From positions 465,221 through 529,220 of the forward strand of contig CH003308.1 in NCBI GenBank assembly GCA_000149265.1: DNA of 64,000 nt, given 5' to 3'. Under the pieces are notes generated by a model. It worked only from the letters and a program-made list of their open reading frames with translations. It did not search any database and had not been told where the DNA came from. Numbering within the stretch: position 1 is the first letter of the stretch; each line of letters begins with the position of its first letter. The position numbers were made by a program, and so were the translations under genes. Origin of the DNA: Ciona savignyi. Its lineage: Eukaryota; Chordata; Ascidiacea; Phlebobranchia; Cionidae. This document shows positions 53,926 through 64,000 of this stretch, in pieces.

Positions 53926-54211
53926 TTAATATAGCGTTTAACTAGATGCTTTAATTTAAAACATATGTAGAGAAATGATCGTAAATCTACCGCAACTGCG
54001 AAAGATATTAAAGCGTCATCAGTTCGAAACCAACTCGGATTATTGTTAAAACCTATGTAAAATACATATCGAAAGCAATGACTGAACCGGAAGGGTGCTA
54101 ACGTATCGGATATCTAGCCTGGTTTTGTTAACTTTTGTGCATGAAGTGTATATTCGTTTACAGACCTGGAAGTGTTGTTATTTAAACGTAGGCATATGCA
54201 TTAACTATTAC

Positions 54212-57200
54212 ATGTTTATGAAAATGCATCACTTTCCTTTTTCTTTAATGCTGTTGGTGTGTTTCGTTGGGAGCCAGTACTCTGCAGGATCAGGTTATTT
54301 ATAAATCTATGCAAATATTAATTAATTAATATACAAATTGAGGGTATTATAATTTAATATTTATATGTATTCACGTAAAGACTATTTATGCGTACCGCGG
54401 TGCTAACTCGGCTAATCTGCGTAAATTTCTTTATTATTACAAGGTCTTGTGGTTCAGGACAGGGGTGACTAGGCAAGTGTCACGTCTGGTCCAACTTGGC
54501 TAAATTAAGCCTCTCTGTATCATATGTCAATGATAACACTGTAATTTCACCAAACGATACATAAAAGTAGCTTCAGCAACCCGACTGTGAGAATGGATAT
54601 CTGACAAATAAAGCGTATCTAATTGTAGTATAATTTTTAACATTTTTTAGAAATCTACGTCCAGTGCAATGGGGCAGAAAAAAATGGATTCGAAAAACAA
54701 ATGACATGGGATTCAAATTGTACGAGAGTTTGTCAATACAACTGCAGCTCAAGTTTGGGTATGAACTTTAATTTTACCTTTGTTTTAGTGTATAGAGTCA
54801 GTCAAATGCAAAAATGTGCCATTACTGACAGAAACATTGAAAAACTGTTCCACATCTGTCACATCAGCCTCATGCAGTTTACAAACGACATGCAGCAACA
54901 CGACAGGCTGTACATGTAATCCGCATGCTACAGTAAGTGGAACCGATGAACAAGCTATAGTCAAAAGACTAGATTGCTACAATTCGTCAATAAGGCTTGA
55001 GTAAGTTGTACATTGCCGAAAATATATACCTTGTAAGGTGCTTAATCTATTAACTGGCATAGAGACATATTGCAAAATAGCTTTGATAGTGCGTTGGTTG
55101 GTTGGTTAATTCAAAACCTATAGGCATATACCTGCCCTAGCCCTTTAACACTTTATCACCATTCAGACTTGATAAATGTGTTCTCAATTACTATGGAGTT
55201 AAGTTGGGTGATTTGTTTATTGGTACGCCTTCAAATATGACAAAAGCGCAGTTAAGAGCAGCAACACCAAATTTAACGTGTTTGGGAACTACCACATACG
55301 ACACTGGTCCATCTTATGTATTTGATTACACATTTGGTGAAAAAGACGAATGTAACGGAAAAGTAGAAGTAAGTATTTTTAGTAATTTTTTTTACCAAAT
55401 AGCGTTGTGAATTAGTGCGTCAGTCGCTTGACAGTCAAATGATTACATTGGTCTCTAGCTAGTCGGCTGTGTTTTCGGGCACTTAGTGGACATTGTCTAA
55501 ACCAAGTGGATCTACCAGATTTACTGCGAGGTGTCGGTATTCGAACTGTATTCTGTGTGAGGACGCCCTCGTACATAATCGTAATGCAATCTGACGATTG
55601 CCCGTGATTTTTGCAAAGTCCCTCTGGATGGGTGTAGCCAAAGCAATTTATACATCTTGCTGTTCTTAAGGTGTGGCAGAACGATCTAAAGGTGTGGTTA
55701 ACGCGTACGATACATATACCAATACTATACAAACACGGTCATAGAGTACACTCCATCAACGGTTCGAACTTTATATACCCCCCCCCCTTTGTTGAACCCC
55801 TTTGCAACTAAACCCCTTTCAACTAAAACCCTTACAACTGAACCCCTTACAACTAAACCCCATACAAGTTATCTCCTTACAACTGAACTTTGTGCAGTGG
55901 CAGAAACATAGCCGATGAGTTTCATCCGAGGCGGGTTTTTTACTAGTTGAAATATATATCGGCTATCAAAGAATAATCGAGCCTAAAAATGCCGAAAATT
56001 TGGAAAAACGGCCGTCGTCCCTACATTACCGAGTCTGGCGAATTTTCTTTAAAACTTACGAATGTCCAATACATATTTGCTAACTCCTCTAAAAAGTCTA
56101 ACGCATTTGGTAATTTTCTTTCTGTTATTAATGGCCGTTAAATAAAATAATAACTGGTTTGGCAGAGATTTCTGGGATGACCGGGGTAATTTTCGGTTAT
56201 TTTAAGTGTGTTTATATTTTCCTAGTTCATTTTATGTACATTTAACTTCTTGTAGCATTTAAAGAACATAATACTGTCCAGTCCAAAGATATCGGCAGTT
56301 ATTGGATATCGGCATAGAAAGTTCCGAAAAACAGGATTTTCTTTATTATGATTTGGTCTTTTAGGAAATTCCCCTTGATTTATAACACAAAATGTCTAAT
56401 TCTGCATATCGGTATAGTGTTATCTATCAATTTACGCTGTTTTAATAACATAAGGAGTTGTCATTGCGCATTTTTCAATCTTATCTAAATTTGAGCGTCT
56501 GGTTGAAAAAAAGTCCGAATTGGTTTTAAGGACTAAGGGGAATTCCTCCTGGCTTATTACGCAAAATATTGGTTTCTGCTTATCTAGACTTTGTTGTTCA
56601 ACAAATCCTGGACAAACTTTTATTTAATATAAAATTTACTATTTCCAGCAAACACCAACGTTTTTAACATTCAAGAGCGGTGTACACGCCTTGTCTGGGT
56701 CAAACAACGGCATTGTAGACAGAACCTCTGTGTTTTTTTTGCAATTCCAATGCACATACTGGAGAAATTATACGCTGTCAGCAAAAGGCTTTCTTAAACC
56801 TGTGTGTGGTGCAAATGAAACATTTTTAAACGGCTCTTGCGCAAGTAGGTTACTTCAAACTTACAATACATTAGCCAGAACCTAACCTGAGCTTTACTTT
56901 TGTAGATTCTGCTTATTTTGCAGTCCAGCTTCCAATCATTAGTCGAGTATTTGATGTACGCTTGAACGATCCGACGTCTGCATTATATAATGAGTACAGA
57001 ATAGAAGCGAAAACCATAGTATGTTTTTTGTTTACGCAATTTATAACAAAAATATCCGGACATTAACACCCATAAATTATTTAAAAAAAATATTTGTAGT
57101 AAGCACTATTAGACATGTAAACAATTATAATAATATCGCTTAGCCTAATTTCGCCATGGACAATATATGCTGTGTTTGTAGATAACGGCACTTTTCAATG

Positions 57201-60200
57201 GAATAAACATGCCGCCGTTGCAAATTGCCATATTCGACTTTCGAAGTGGGAGTATTATTGTTAATGCTGCGGTACGTTTGAGAACAAATCCCCTGACGCC
57301 CCCTATGACTGTACAAGACAGTTTGGACCGCTATATCACAGCATTAACCAACAATGAACTGCCGAATACCGACCCAAATGTGGCACTGCTTGTTCAATAC
57401 ACATTTGGTACCATTATGGTGGGAAAAACAAGTAAGTACTTGACAAAATCATTGATATAAGTTAAGATATTGGACCGCTCAGTAATGAAGGAAACATAGC
57501 TTAACTTCTATGCATCAGTAAGGTCAACGGCACATCAAGGGTAAGGTCAACGACATAATCGCTAATCGTAATTCGATAGTTCGATTATCAAAATTGAATT
57601 AGCTAAATTCAAGTTATATGCGGACAGAAAGAAATTATACCGGTTCAGCGAGAATAAAGTACTGATCGGGTAAAAAAGTTCAAACTTGCGCGAAACGGTA
57701 GTTCAAAAAAAACTTAGTTTTCTTCTAATATTTTTGAATAATACTGTTACCATGAGAATTTGCAATATAATTTGTTTATATCAACTATTTGGAAAGTGTA
57801 TTTAATTAGTATGTATTTATATCAAAGAAAATAATAGTCTACTGATTTAACCACGGATAGCAATTTGAGAGGTAGAGGTGTTGTTTTAAATAAAGCCTAT
57901 AGTCCAACCGCTGAACAATTGAGAAATATGACCGTGATACCAGAAGCTTTATTAATTGAAACAGATTTCCAGGTTATCTATATTCTAACAGAAAATTAAG
58001 AATGGTAAAGTAATGATCCAGGTCACTATTTAATCCAGGGTTTAAGAAACTGCCTGTTTCGTTTATGGCTTTTTTATGTTGCATTAATAAAAAGGGAAAC
58101 GCTAACCAACTCTACATGTAGTAAGTATAAGTGATACATTCGGAATAAAGCTATCGATTACGAAACGTATATCCAACTCTTCATGTAGAATCAGTGACGG
58201 AATTAATACCGGAACACAATGTGGCAGATTTTTACAGTAGGGTTAAATTTTAAAACTTGCAGCCGCTTGGTTCAGGCAATGTCCGTTAAGTACCTTGTCC
58301 ATCAAGGACACAACTGACTAGCTAGCGACCAGACTAATCTAAAACCATTAAAAAATTAAAATTTGATATATTTGTACATACTAAACCAAAAATCTGGATT
58401 AGTATTTTTGTTGACCTTACTCTTTAACAGTAGTCGTCCTAAACAACTCTAACTATTCCATAATACAGCAATGTTTTTAGAACACGATTTAAAAATATTG
58501 TTTTTGTTGTTGTTATAACAACATAATATGTATATCTAAATGAACTTCGGTAGTGTTGGTGCCTAGCTCAATTTAAGTAGTCTAATGGATTTATTTGGCT
58601 ATACAACTAGCATAAAGAACGTATAAGTGCTCTGTGAGCTGTAAGAAATTAATTGCTGTAAGGAAAGGAAGGCTGTAAGGAATTAAGAATTTTTCATTAT
58701 CCTACATATAAATATACAGGATTGTGCCACACTCAGTAAGTCCCTTAACCCATGTTGTTTTTATTCAAATCGGTTGTGGAAAATGCGGGGATAAAAAATG
58801 CAAAGCACTTTAATAAACTTGATTATGCGTAAGGAGTACCCTTCTCATTAATTGACCTTACAAAAGCTATATTTTGTTATAAATTAAAGTATCCATACGC
58901 ACAATCGCCCGTTTTATGTCATTCTTTTTGATTAGATAACAACGAATCAAATTTGCTGACTCAAAATCCGTGCTTCATTGGAACTCACACATGCCACAGC
59001 AAAGCGTCTTGTAAGCCAACAACCATTAAAGAGTTCATTTGTGTATGCATTACTGGCTATGTTGATGCGTTACCTGCAAAGTAAGTACATCTAAAGTGTA
59101 TAAGTGTTATGTCTATTAAATAGAAAGAAAGCATTTATGAACACGTAACCAGTAAAATATTTTCCTGTGCCAAATTAAAAATCACTTTTTCAGGTAGTTT
59201 ACTTAACTTTACATTTTTAAAATATAAGTCGCTTTCGTAAATATGTTTTATACACGGAACACCTTTATACAAATTCATTATTTTCTCCAATTAAACTATT
59301 GAGATAATAAAAAGAAAATTTTAAAAATATAAAAACACATTCATGATGTATGACTTTGATATATTTATAAACAATTCGGGATACTTCCGCTTTTAAGTTT
59401 TCTGTCACCGGCAGTATTGAATCACCTGGCCCATTTTAGATAACGTCGCGGTAACATAAACTGTAATTTCTGAAACAATAATACTTGATGTTTATAAACA
59501 GTCCAGGAACCATTTGTCTTTCACCATGCTCAACGCAAAGTCAGAACTATTGCTTGCACAACGGTATATTGGTGTTGTGGGGCCGATTACTGGTTCACCT
59601 CGATGTCTGTGCCAAGCTGGATATTCTGGAGACGTTTGCCAAATTCTAAGTCAGTTTAAGCGTTTATATTTTTTATCATTAGGCAATATATAGAAGGGGA
59701 AACGGAATAGTAATTAAACTTTGTCATTTGTTAGACCCCATGGTCTAGATATGCAGAAATCCAAATTTTGGGTGATAAACATAGAGGAATTCCCTGTAGA
59801 CGCTAAAAACCAAAACGGTATTTCCCCCCAAAACTTAAGCTTTTTGGGGCATAGCGCTTGAACGGCTACTCCAGTTTTGATGATATTTTCTGGAATGTTA
59901 GTGCGTTAGCAACTGCTTTACAACTGGGAAGAAAGCAAAACCTTGCCTAGTAAATAACATAAAAATGAAGATTTGTTACTAATTCATGATATACAGGCAT
60001 AAAACTGATATTTACAGGAAATGATAGTTAAATCATAATAGTTAGAGGAAACTTTGATAATTTTTCTATGACAAAATCTAGATATGTAGAAACCAAAAAT
60101 TTGGTTTATAATCCTAGGGGATTCCCCGGCACAGTGAATCACTAAGTCAAACTAAGTTTTTCCACAAATATACATTTTTACCAAAGCGTCTGATAGTTTG

Positions 60201-61098
60201 ACTCCAATTTTGATCAGATCTGGTAGAGTGTTAAAGATTTAACCACTGGTGTGCCACATTCAAATTTACATAGGGAAATAGCATAAAAATTAAAACAAAA
60301 ATTGTCTCCAAATCATGAATATGAAAGACATGCCATGTCGCCCTAACATTTTTAACAAGGAGTCGTAAAATCGAAATAAAACTTTAAGAATTGTTAGATC
60401 TCTAGATAACATGGACCTGACGTGCACACATCTGACAGTAACATGATATATTGTGTAATGAACATGAATAACAAGATCAGTTTGTTACTTCAGGGACCCA
60501 TGCGTTTCTTCTTGCAGAAACAAACTACATACCCCGAGTATAAAACACATCAACTTAGTGGTGGTTAAACACGTGTTTGACACTCTCTAGTTAATTCAGG
60601 GAATTAAACTTTTATCGAATAATAATGATCTAACTACAAGCTTTATAATATCAATTACAAGTGATTTTGTTTTTTATTGTTAGTGATTTTGTATTTCATT
60701 ACACAGATGCAGATGAACCAGCCCAACGTCTTCTTCAAATTCTACCTTGGGTCGCGGCGGTCGTTTTACTGTTATTTCTTATTGTAGCTCTAACTTTGTA
60801 CATTAGAAGAAGACAATATATGAAGCAATCTTTCTCCCCGTCAGCTTTTATCGCCGACGGAAGGTATTATCATAATATTCAACATAACCTTAGCTCACTT
60901 GTGTAAACAATAGAAAATATAACAGTAGCCGACCGTAAACTAATCATTACATATTAAAATTTACCTCAGAGCTAATTGCATTATTAATATTACTATAAAT
61001 AAAAAATAAAATAATCACTATAAATTTTCAGAGGTAGTAGTTCGGATGCTGTAGTTGGACTTATGCGTCATGGCGAGCCGCGGGAATTTCTAGAATAG
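54212..61098 (+). CDS. Single-pass membrane protein with ZP-N-like, SEA and EGF-like domains
   Basis: Eleven exons with matching phases: 54212-54293, 54651-54758, 54796-55000, 55167-55368, 56649-56844, 56906-57018, 57182-57431, 58936-59080, 59502-59649, 60707-60863 and 61032-61098, about 557 residues. A signal peptide (FPFSLMLLVCFVG) leads a Cys- and Thr/Ser-rich region with many N-glycosylation sites. Residues 133-240 look like a ZP-N module with four cysteines (136, 170, 194, 234) and FFLQFQCTY. Residues 267-345 form a SEA domain with FRSGSIIV, the usual self-cleavage motif (G325/S326). Two EGF-like repeats (about 397-440 and 442-480) follow, then a membrane helix (495-516) stopped by RRR. 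No ZP-C half is seen. Exon 9 appears to lack one base. No orthologue is recognised; a cell-surface, adhesion or egg-coat role is only a guess from the domains. Confidence 0.8.
55782..55895. repeat. 15-bp minisatellite (aaccccttacaacta)
   Basis: After a run of nine C, about seven units of the form aaccccttacaact(a/g) follow head to tail with drift. It lies in an intron of the ZP-N/SEA gene. The C-rich unit looks faintly telomere-like but is not a telomere repeat. Confidence 0.75.
56355..56600. repeat. Reverse-strand pieces of the 48418 dispersed repeat
   Basis: Two minus-strand pieces, around 56365-56415 and 56530-56600, include the reverse of aggggaattcc and gataagcagaaacc. They lie in an intron of the ZP-N/SEA gene. 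Confidence 0.5.
59735..60592. repeat. Two copies of the 48418 dispersed repeat
   Basis: One copy (59735-59830) has ccatggtctagatatgcaga. A second region (60060-60592) has aaatctagatatgtagaaac, tgtcgccctaacattttta and the right end ggttaaacacgtgtttgaca. Both lie in the intron before the transmembrane exon. Confidence 0.6.
60864..61031 (+). other. Alternative 3' end (retained last intron) of the ZP-N/SEA gene
   Basis: If the donor at 60864 (gtatta) is not used, the frame runs on to a TAA at 60904-60906 and ends HNLSSLV. AATAAA motifs around 61002-61014, before the last acceptor at 61031, could polyadenylate that form. If spliced, exon 11 gives GSSSDAVVGLMRHGE and ends EFLE. Both tails are possible from the sequence. 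Confidence 0.45.
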
Positions 61099-64000
61099 GA
61101 TATTTACCCAAGAACAACTATGTACAATCGATTATTTGTAATGCGTTTTTTCTTTAAGCTTTCGGTTTTAAAATTTTTTAGGAATTGCTGATAATTAATT
61201 CGTATTCGCTGGTTTGCAGCTGGTACTCGTACTGATATTGGCATTTTCGTATATATACCCTTGAAGATAATCATCTTATATCAACCCTTTTATTTGATTT
61301 CTTTTAAATTTATAATGCATTTGTACACTTTTCGAAATGACAATAATTATCCAAGAATACAAAATGCCAAGTTTTACTTATGTTAAACATTGATACTGTA
61401 ACCATTACTTTAGCTTATATTAGGGTTCCGATCGATTTGATCAAAACTAATTTTTTCCCAAATTCGTGATCAGTCTATAAAAGCAAACTTTTTCTTTTTT
61501 GGCGCCGCTTATTTTTTGACAGTAGATATTTCACGACTAAAAAGGATTATCTAAGTATAAAGGAAGTTGTAGATGAATAAAATAAACTCGATAGTGTAGC
61601 ATAAAGTATAACTATTAGTTTTAATTTATTTCATGTCTAAAATATTTTGTGTTTTAACGTCGTTTTTTTTGCATTTGAAGTTTACCAACTCTCACGTGTT
61701 ATTACTGGTTATGTAGTTATCACTTTGTAGGAGCTTTGTATTCCTGCAGTTTAAATCGTTAACATAGTTTTCCAACTAATCTCCCACAGTTAGTAAAACG
61801 TGCAGATGTGAAACGTCTCGCACATAAACTTCTCGCACCTCGTAAAATACCCTATATATTCTGGAAATTTAAATAGTATATATAACCTACATTAACGTAC
61901 TAAGTAACTTGCTTCGCAAATTAACCGTATATTGAATGAGACGCGGAATACAACTAATCTGAATCAAGAGTTAGACTTCGAGTTTGAGATTAAGACTTTA
62001 AAAATCGTGGCTACTATAATAATTAGTAGTAGGCGTTCTGTGGAAAGTGCAGTTATAGGCCTTCCGCTGCGCAGCTCGCCAGAGACCTTCAGGCAGCTGG
62101 CTAGATTAAGCCAAGCCACGCTCCGGCGTTCAAGCGCAAGCCCACACTCTTACTAAAATATACCAAATATTGGGATGTGCTTTGAAAAAGGTAAAGTGTC
62201 GCATCGAAATCATGGCATGTGACATCCAAACAATGGCGCGCAGCAAGCGTACAAAATAAAGAACATAGTTGCTCCATAGGTGATATTGTCCAGTTTGTAG
62301 CAATTTCGTGTCTCTATACTAATTTTTGTTGTTTATTAATTCTGTCTACCACTATTTTGAACGATCTGTAAACGAAAATTGGAAAAAAATCCCGAGCTAT
62401 AGTGCTTCCTGTTATGTGATGTGTGATTGTTTTGTGACGTTTGATATAGAGCGTCCAAAGCTTGCAAAAATAGAACGTAGAGACCGAGCTGGGAACAAAG
62501 AGTTATTAATCTGAAAGCGCGGTGTTCGCCATGTTCTGGAAGGATTGTTAGAATTTTTTTAACTATATATGTGTTTTATTATAACTGCATTTAATCAAGA
62601 ATAAAAGGATATTCCGTGATGGTGTTAGGATCTGTTGGAGTCATTTTGAAGTATCAATAGCTAGGGAACTTCATGTCATATTTAGTACCAGTCATAGACA
62701 CCCAAGCCCCAAACAATACCTGAATTCCTACAAGTTTACCAATTATAGTAAACAAATAGAGAAAACGGAATCTTGCTAAATTTTACCAAAATTTCACCTT
62801 TTAACAATCAGCAGTGTAGGAGATGTCTAAACTAAATTTATTTGGCTTTAATAAAGTATAACAGATAGAGCAGTGTCGCTTCGATAAAAGTGGGGTGTCG
62901 AATTAAAAAAATGACGTGTCACATCGAAAATAGTGGCGTTCCGTACTCGTCATTATAACGGACCATAGAATATTAAAGAGCCATAGAACACTATATAAAA
63001 AGAATACTATATATTATATATATTTAACCATATATTATATATTGTAGTAGTCTATGGTATAGCATAGTCATTTTGCATAACTTCGCATAAAAGTACTTTG
63101 GGTAAATTAAATGTAAAAACGAAAAGGACACGTTGAATTTATTATGGGACCGGTATAAAACAAAGCTATAAGTTTAACAATTAATTGATTTGTCTAGCGC
63201 TTTAGTCTTCGACAACAATTAAGCAACAAGACAGAAGTTAAAATTAAAACCGTAAAAGACAACCGTAAACACCATGTTAAAAACATGGCTATTTTTCCTT
63301 GCCATTTACCAAGCCGTTTCGTGCACAGGGCGACACTAAAGGGAAGGAAACTGCTTACAAAACTATGGAAACAAATGTTAACCCTGCCTTGAACAATAGT
63401 CTCCACCCCAGAACTAACTCTAACCCTAGCCTTTATGCAAACTCTAAAAAAATAATCTTTGTTTTAGTTTAAGCATGCAGTTTATTCCCTTTCCTTCCTT
63501 TTACTTTTGCCCTCGGGCACTTAGTTCTCTGAGATTACTGTGAATAAACTGTATTTTAAATTACAAAGATATTTGTAAGGGCAACAACATATGCAAAGGA
63601 TAAGTATACAAAATCTGTATAAATCTTTTACGTGGATAAAAATATCCAGCGCAGCCTTCTTGAAGGTAAGTTATTCAGATTTCAGAAGCTCTGTGCTCCG
63701 CACTCTCTGCGGTTATTGCATATAAACAATATATATATTAAAATAAAGGTATTTGCTAGGGCTTCAAAATATTTAAATAAGTTACCGGTACTCAAAAATT
63801 TAGGTTAAAATTTTCCAATAGGGTAGTAAGCGATTCAAGTGCTCCAAGCGATTAAAGCGTTCCATGCGATCCAAGCGGTCGTTTTTGCTAATTACAGTGA
63901 TGCAACATAATAAATTAATTGAATATCAGGTTATTAAAGTCAGATAATAGTGTACATGGGCGTCGGAATGCCTCAGGCACCCCCAAAATACAACAATACC
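61099..64000. other. 3' flank of the ZP-N/SEA gene, no gene seen
   Basis: AATAAA at 61576-61581 is a possible poly(A) signal for the full-length transcript. Scattered units of the gcgacacgcc-type repeat occur at 62190-62250 and 62875-62945. No coding exon was recognised up to the window end. Confidence 0.5.

Larger units (their letters stand above)
50133..54211. other. Region between IQCC and the ZP-N/SEA gene, no gene seen
   Basis: The two genes are divergent, so both promoters should lie here. A hAT-like start cagtgtttcccaacc at 50308 has no detected partner. A CRE-type palindrome tgacgtca at about 51314 sits near two aatgacgt repeats. The rest is repeats and unassigned DNA. Confidence 0.5.

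Noticed and set aside
55782..55895. Possible interstitial telomere from the CCCCT-like unit
   Set aside because: The 15-bp unit is not TTAGGG-type; it is an ordinary minisatellite.
1..64000. CRISPR arrays, bacterial operons, phage or viral genes
   Set aside because: Exon-intron genes and animal proteins throughout; no spacer arrays or viral proteins seen.

Overview
This is animal nuclear DNA: AT-rich, with short multi-exon genes that have GT-AG introns and chordate-like proteins, and with many hAT, pogo and piggyBac-type transposon remnants. The compact layout, the apparent two-gene operon and the proteins together suggest a tunicate, probably Ciona or a relative. The phylum is an inference. 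Two 100-base N gaps (12276-12375 and 30806-30905) and two single-base frame breaks show that it is a draft assembly.

Positions 1-38.3 kb hold two tandem minus-strand paralogs of the V-ATPase V0 subunit a (the 100-116 kDa proton-channel half). Copy 1 has exons 1-16 at 179-8961 and runs off the left edge. Copy 2 is complete, with 21 exons at 15028-38328 apart from a gap in exon 4. Copy 2 carries two pairs of apparently mutually exclusive exons (5a/5b and 8a/8b). Exon 8b, exons 10-11 and exon 1 are almost identical to copy 1 although neighbouring exons have diverged, which points to gene conversion. Intron 3 of copy 2 contains three other genes: a plus-strand pair, CHCHD1 (mitoribosome mS37) and TOMM5 (TOM complex), spaced like a trans-spliced operon, and minus-strand ACTL6A (BAF53/Arp4), which converges on them.

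Positions 38.3-54 kb are mostly repeats and transposon remnants. The one gene found there is a short minus-strand IQCC homologue (45028-50132, three exons). Positions 54.2-61.1 kb hold a plus-strand, eleven-exon gene for a single-pass membrane protein: signal peptide, Cys-rich region, ZP-N-like domain, SEA domain, two EGF-like repeats, membrane helix and short tail. It is surrounded by an unclassified dispersed repeat family. Nothing coding was recognised at 61.1-64 kb.

Exon borders were read by hand from splice sites, reading phase and protein similarity recalled from memory. No database search was possible.
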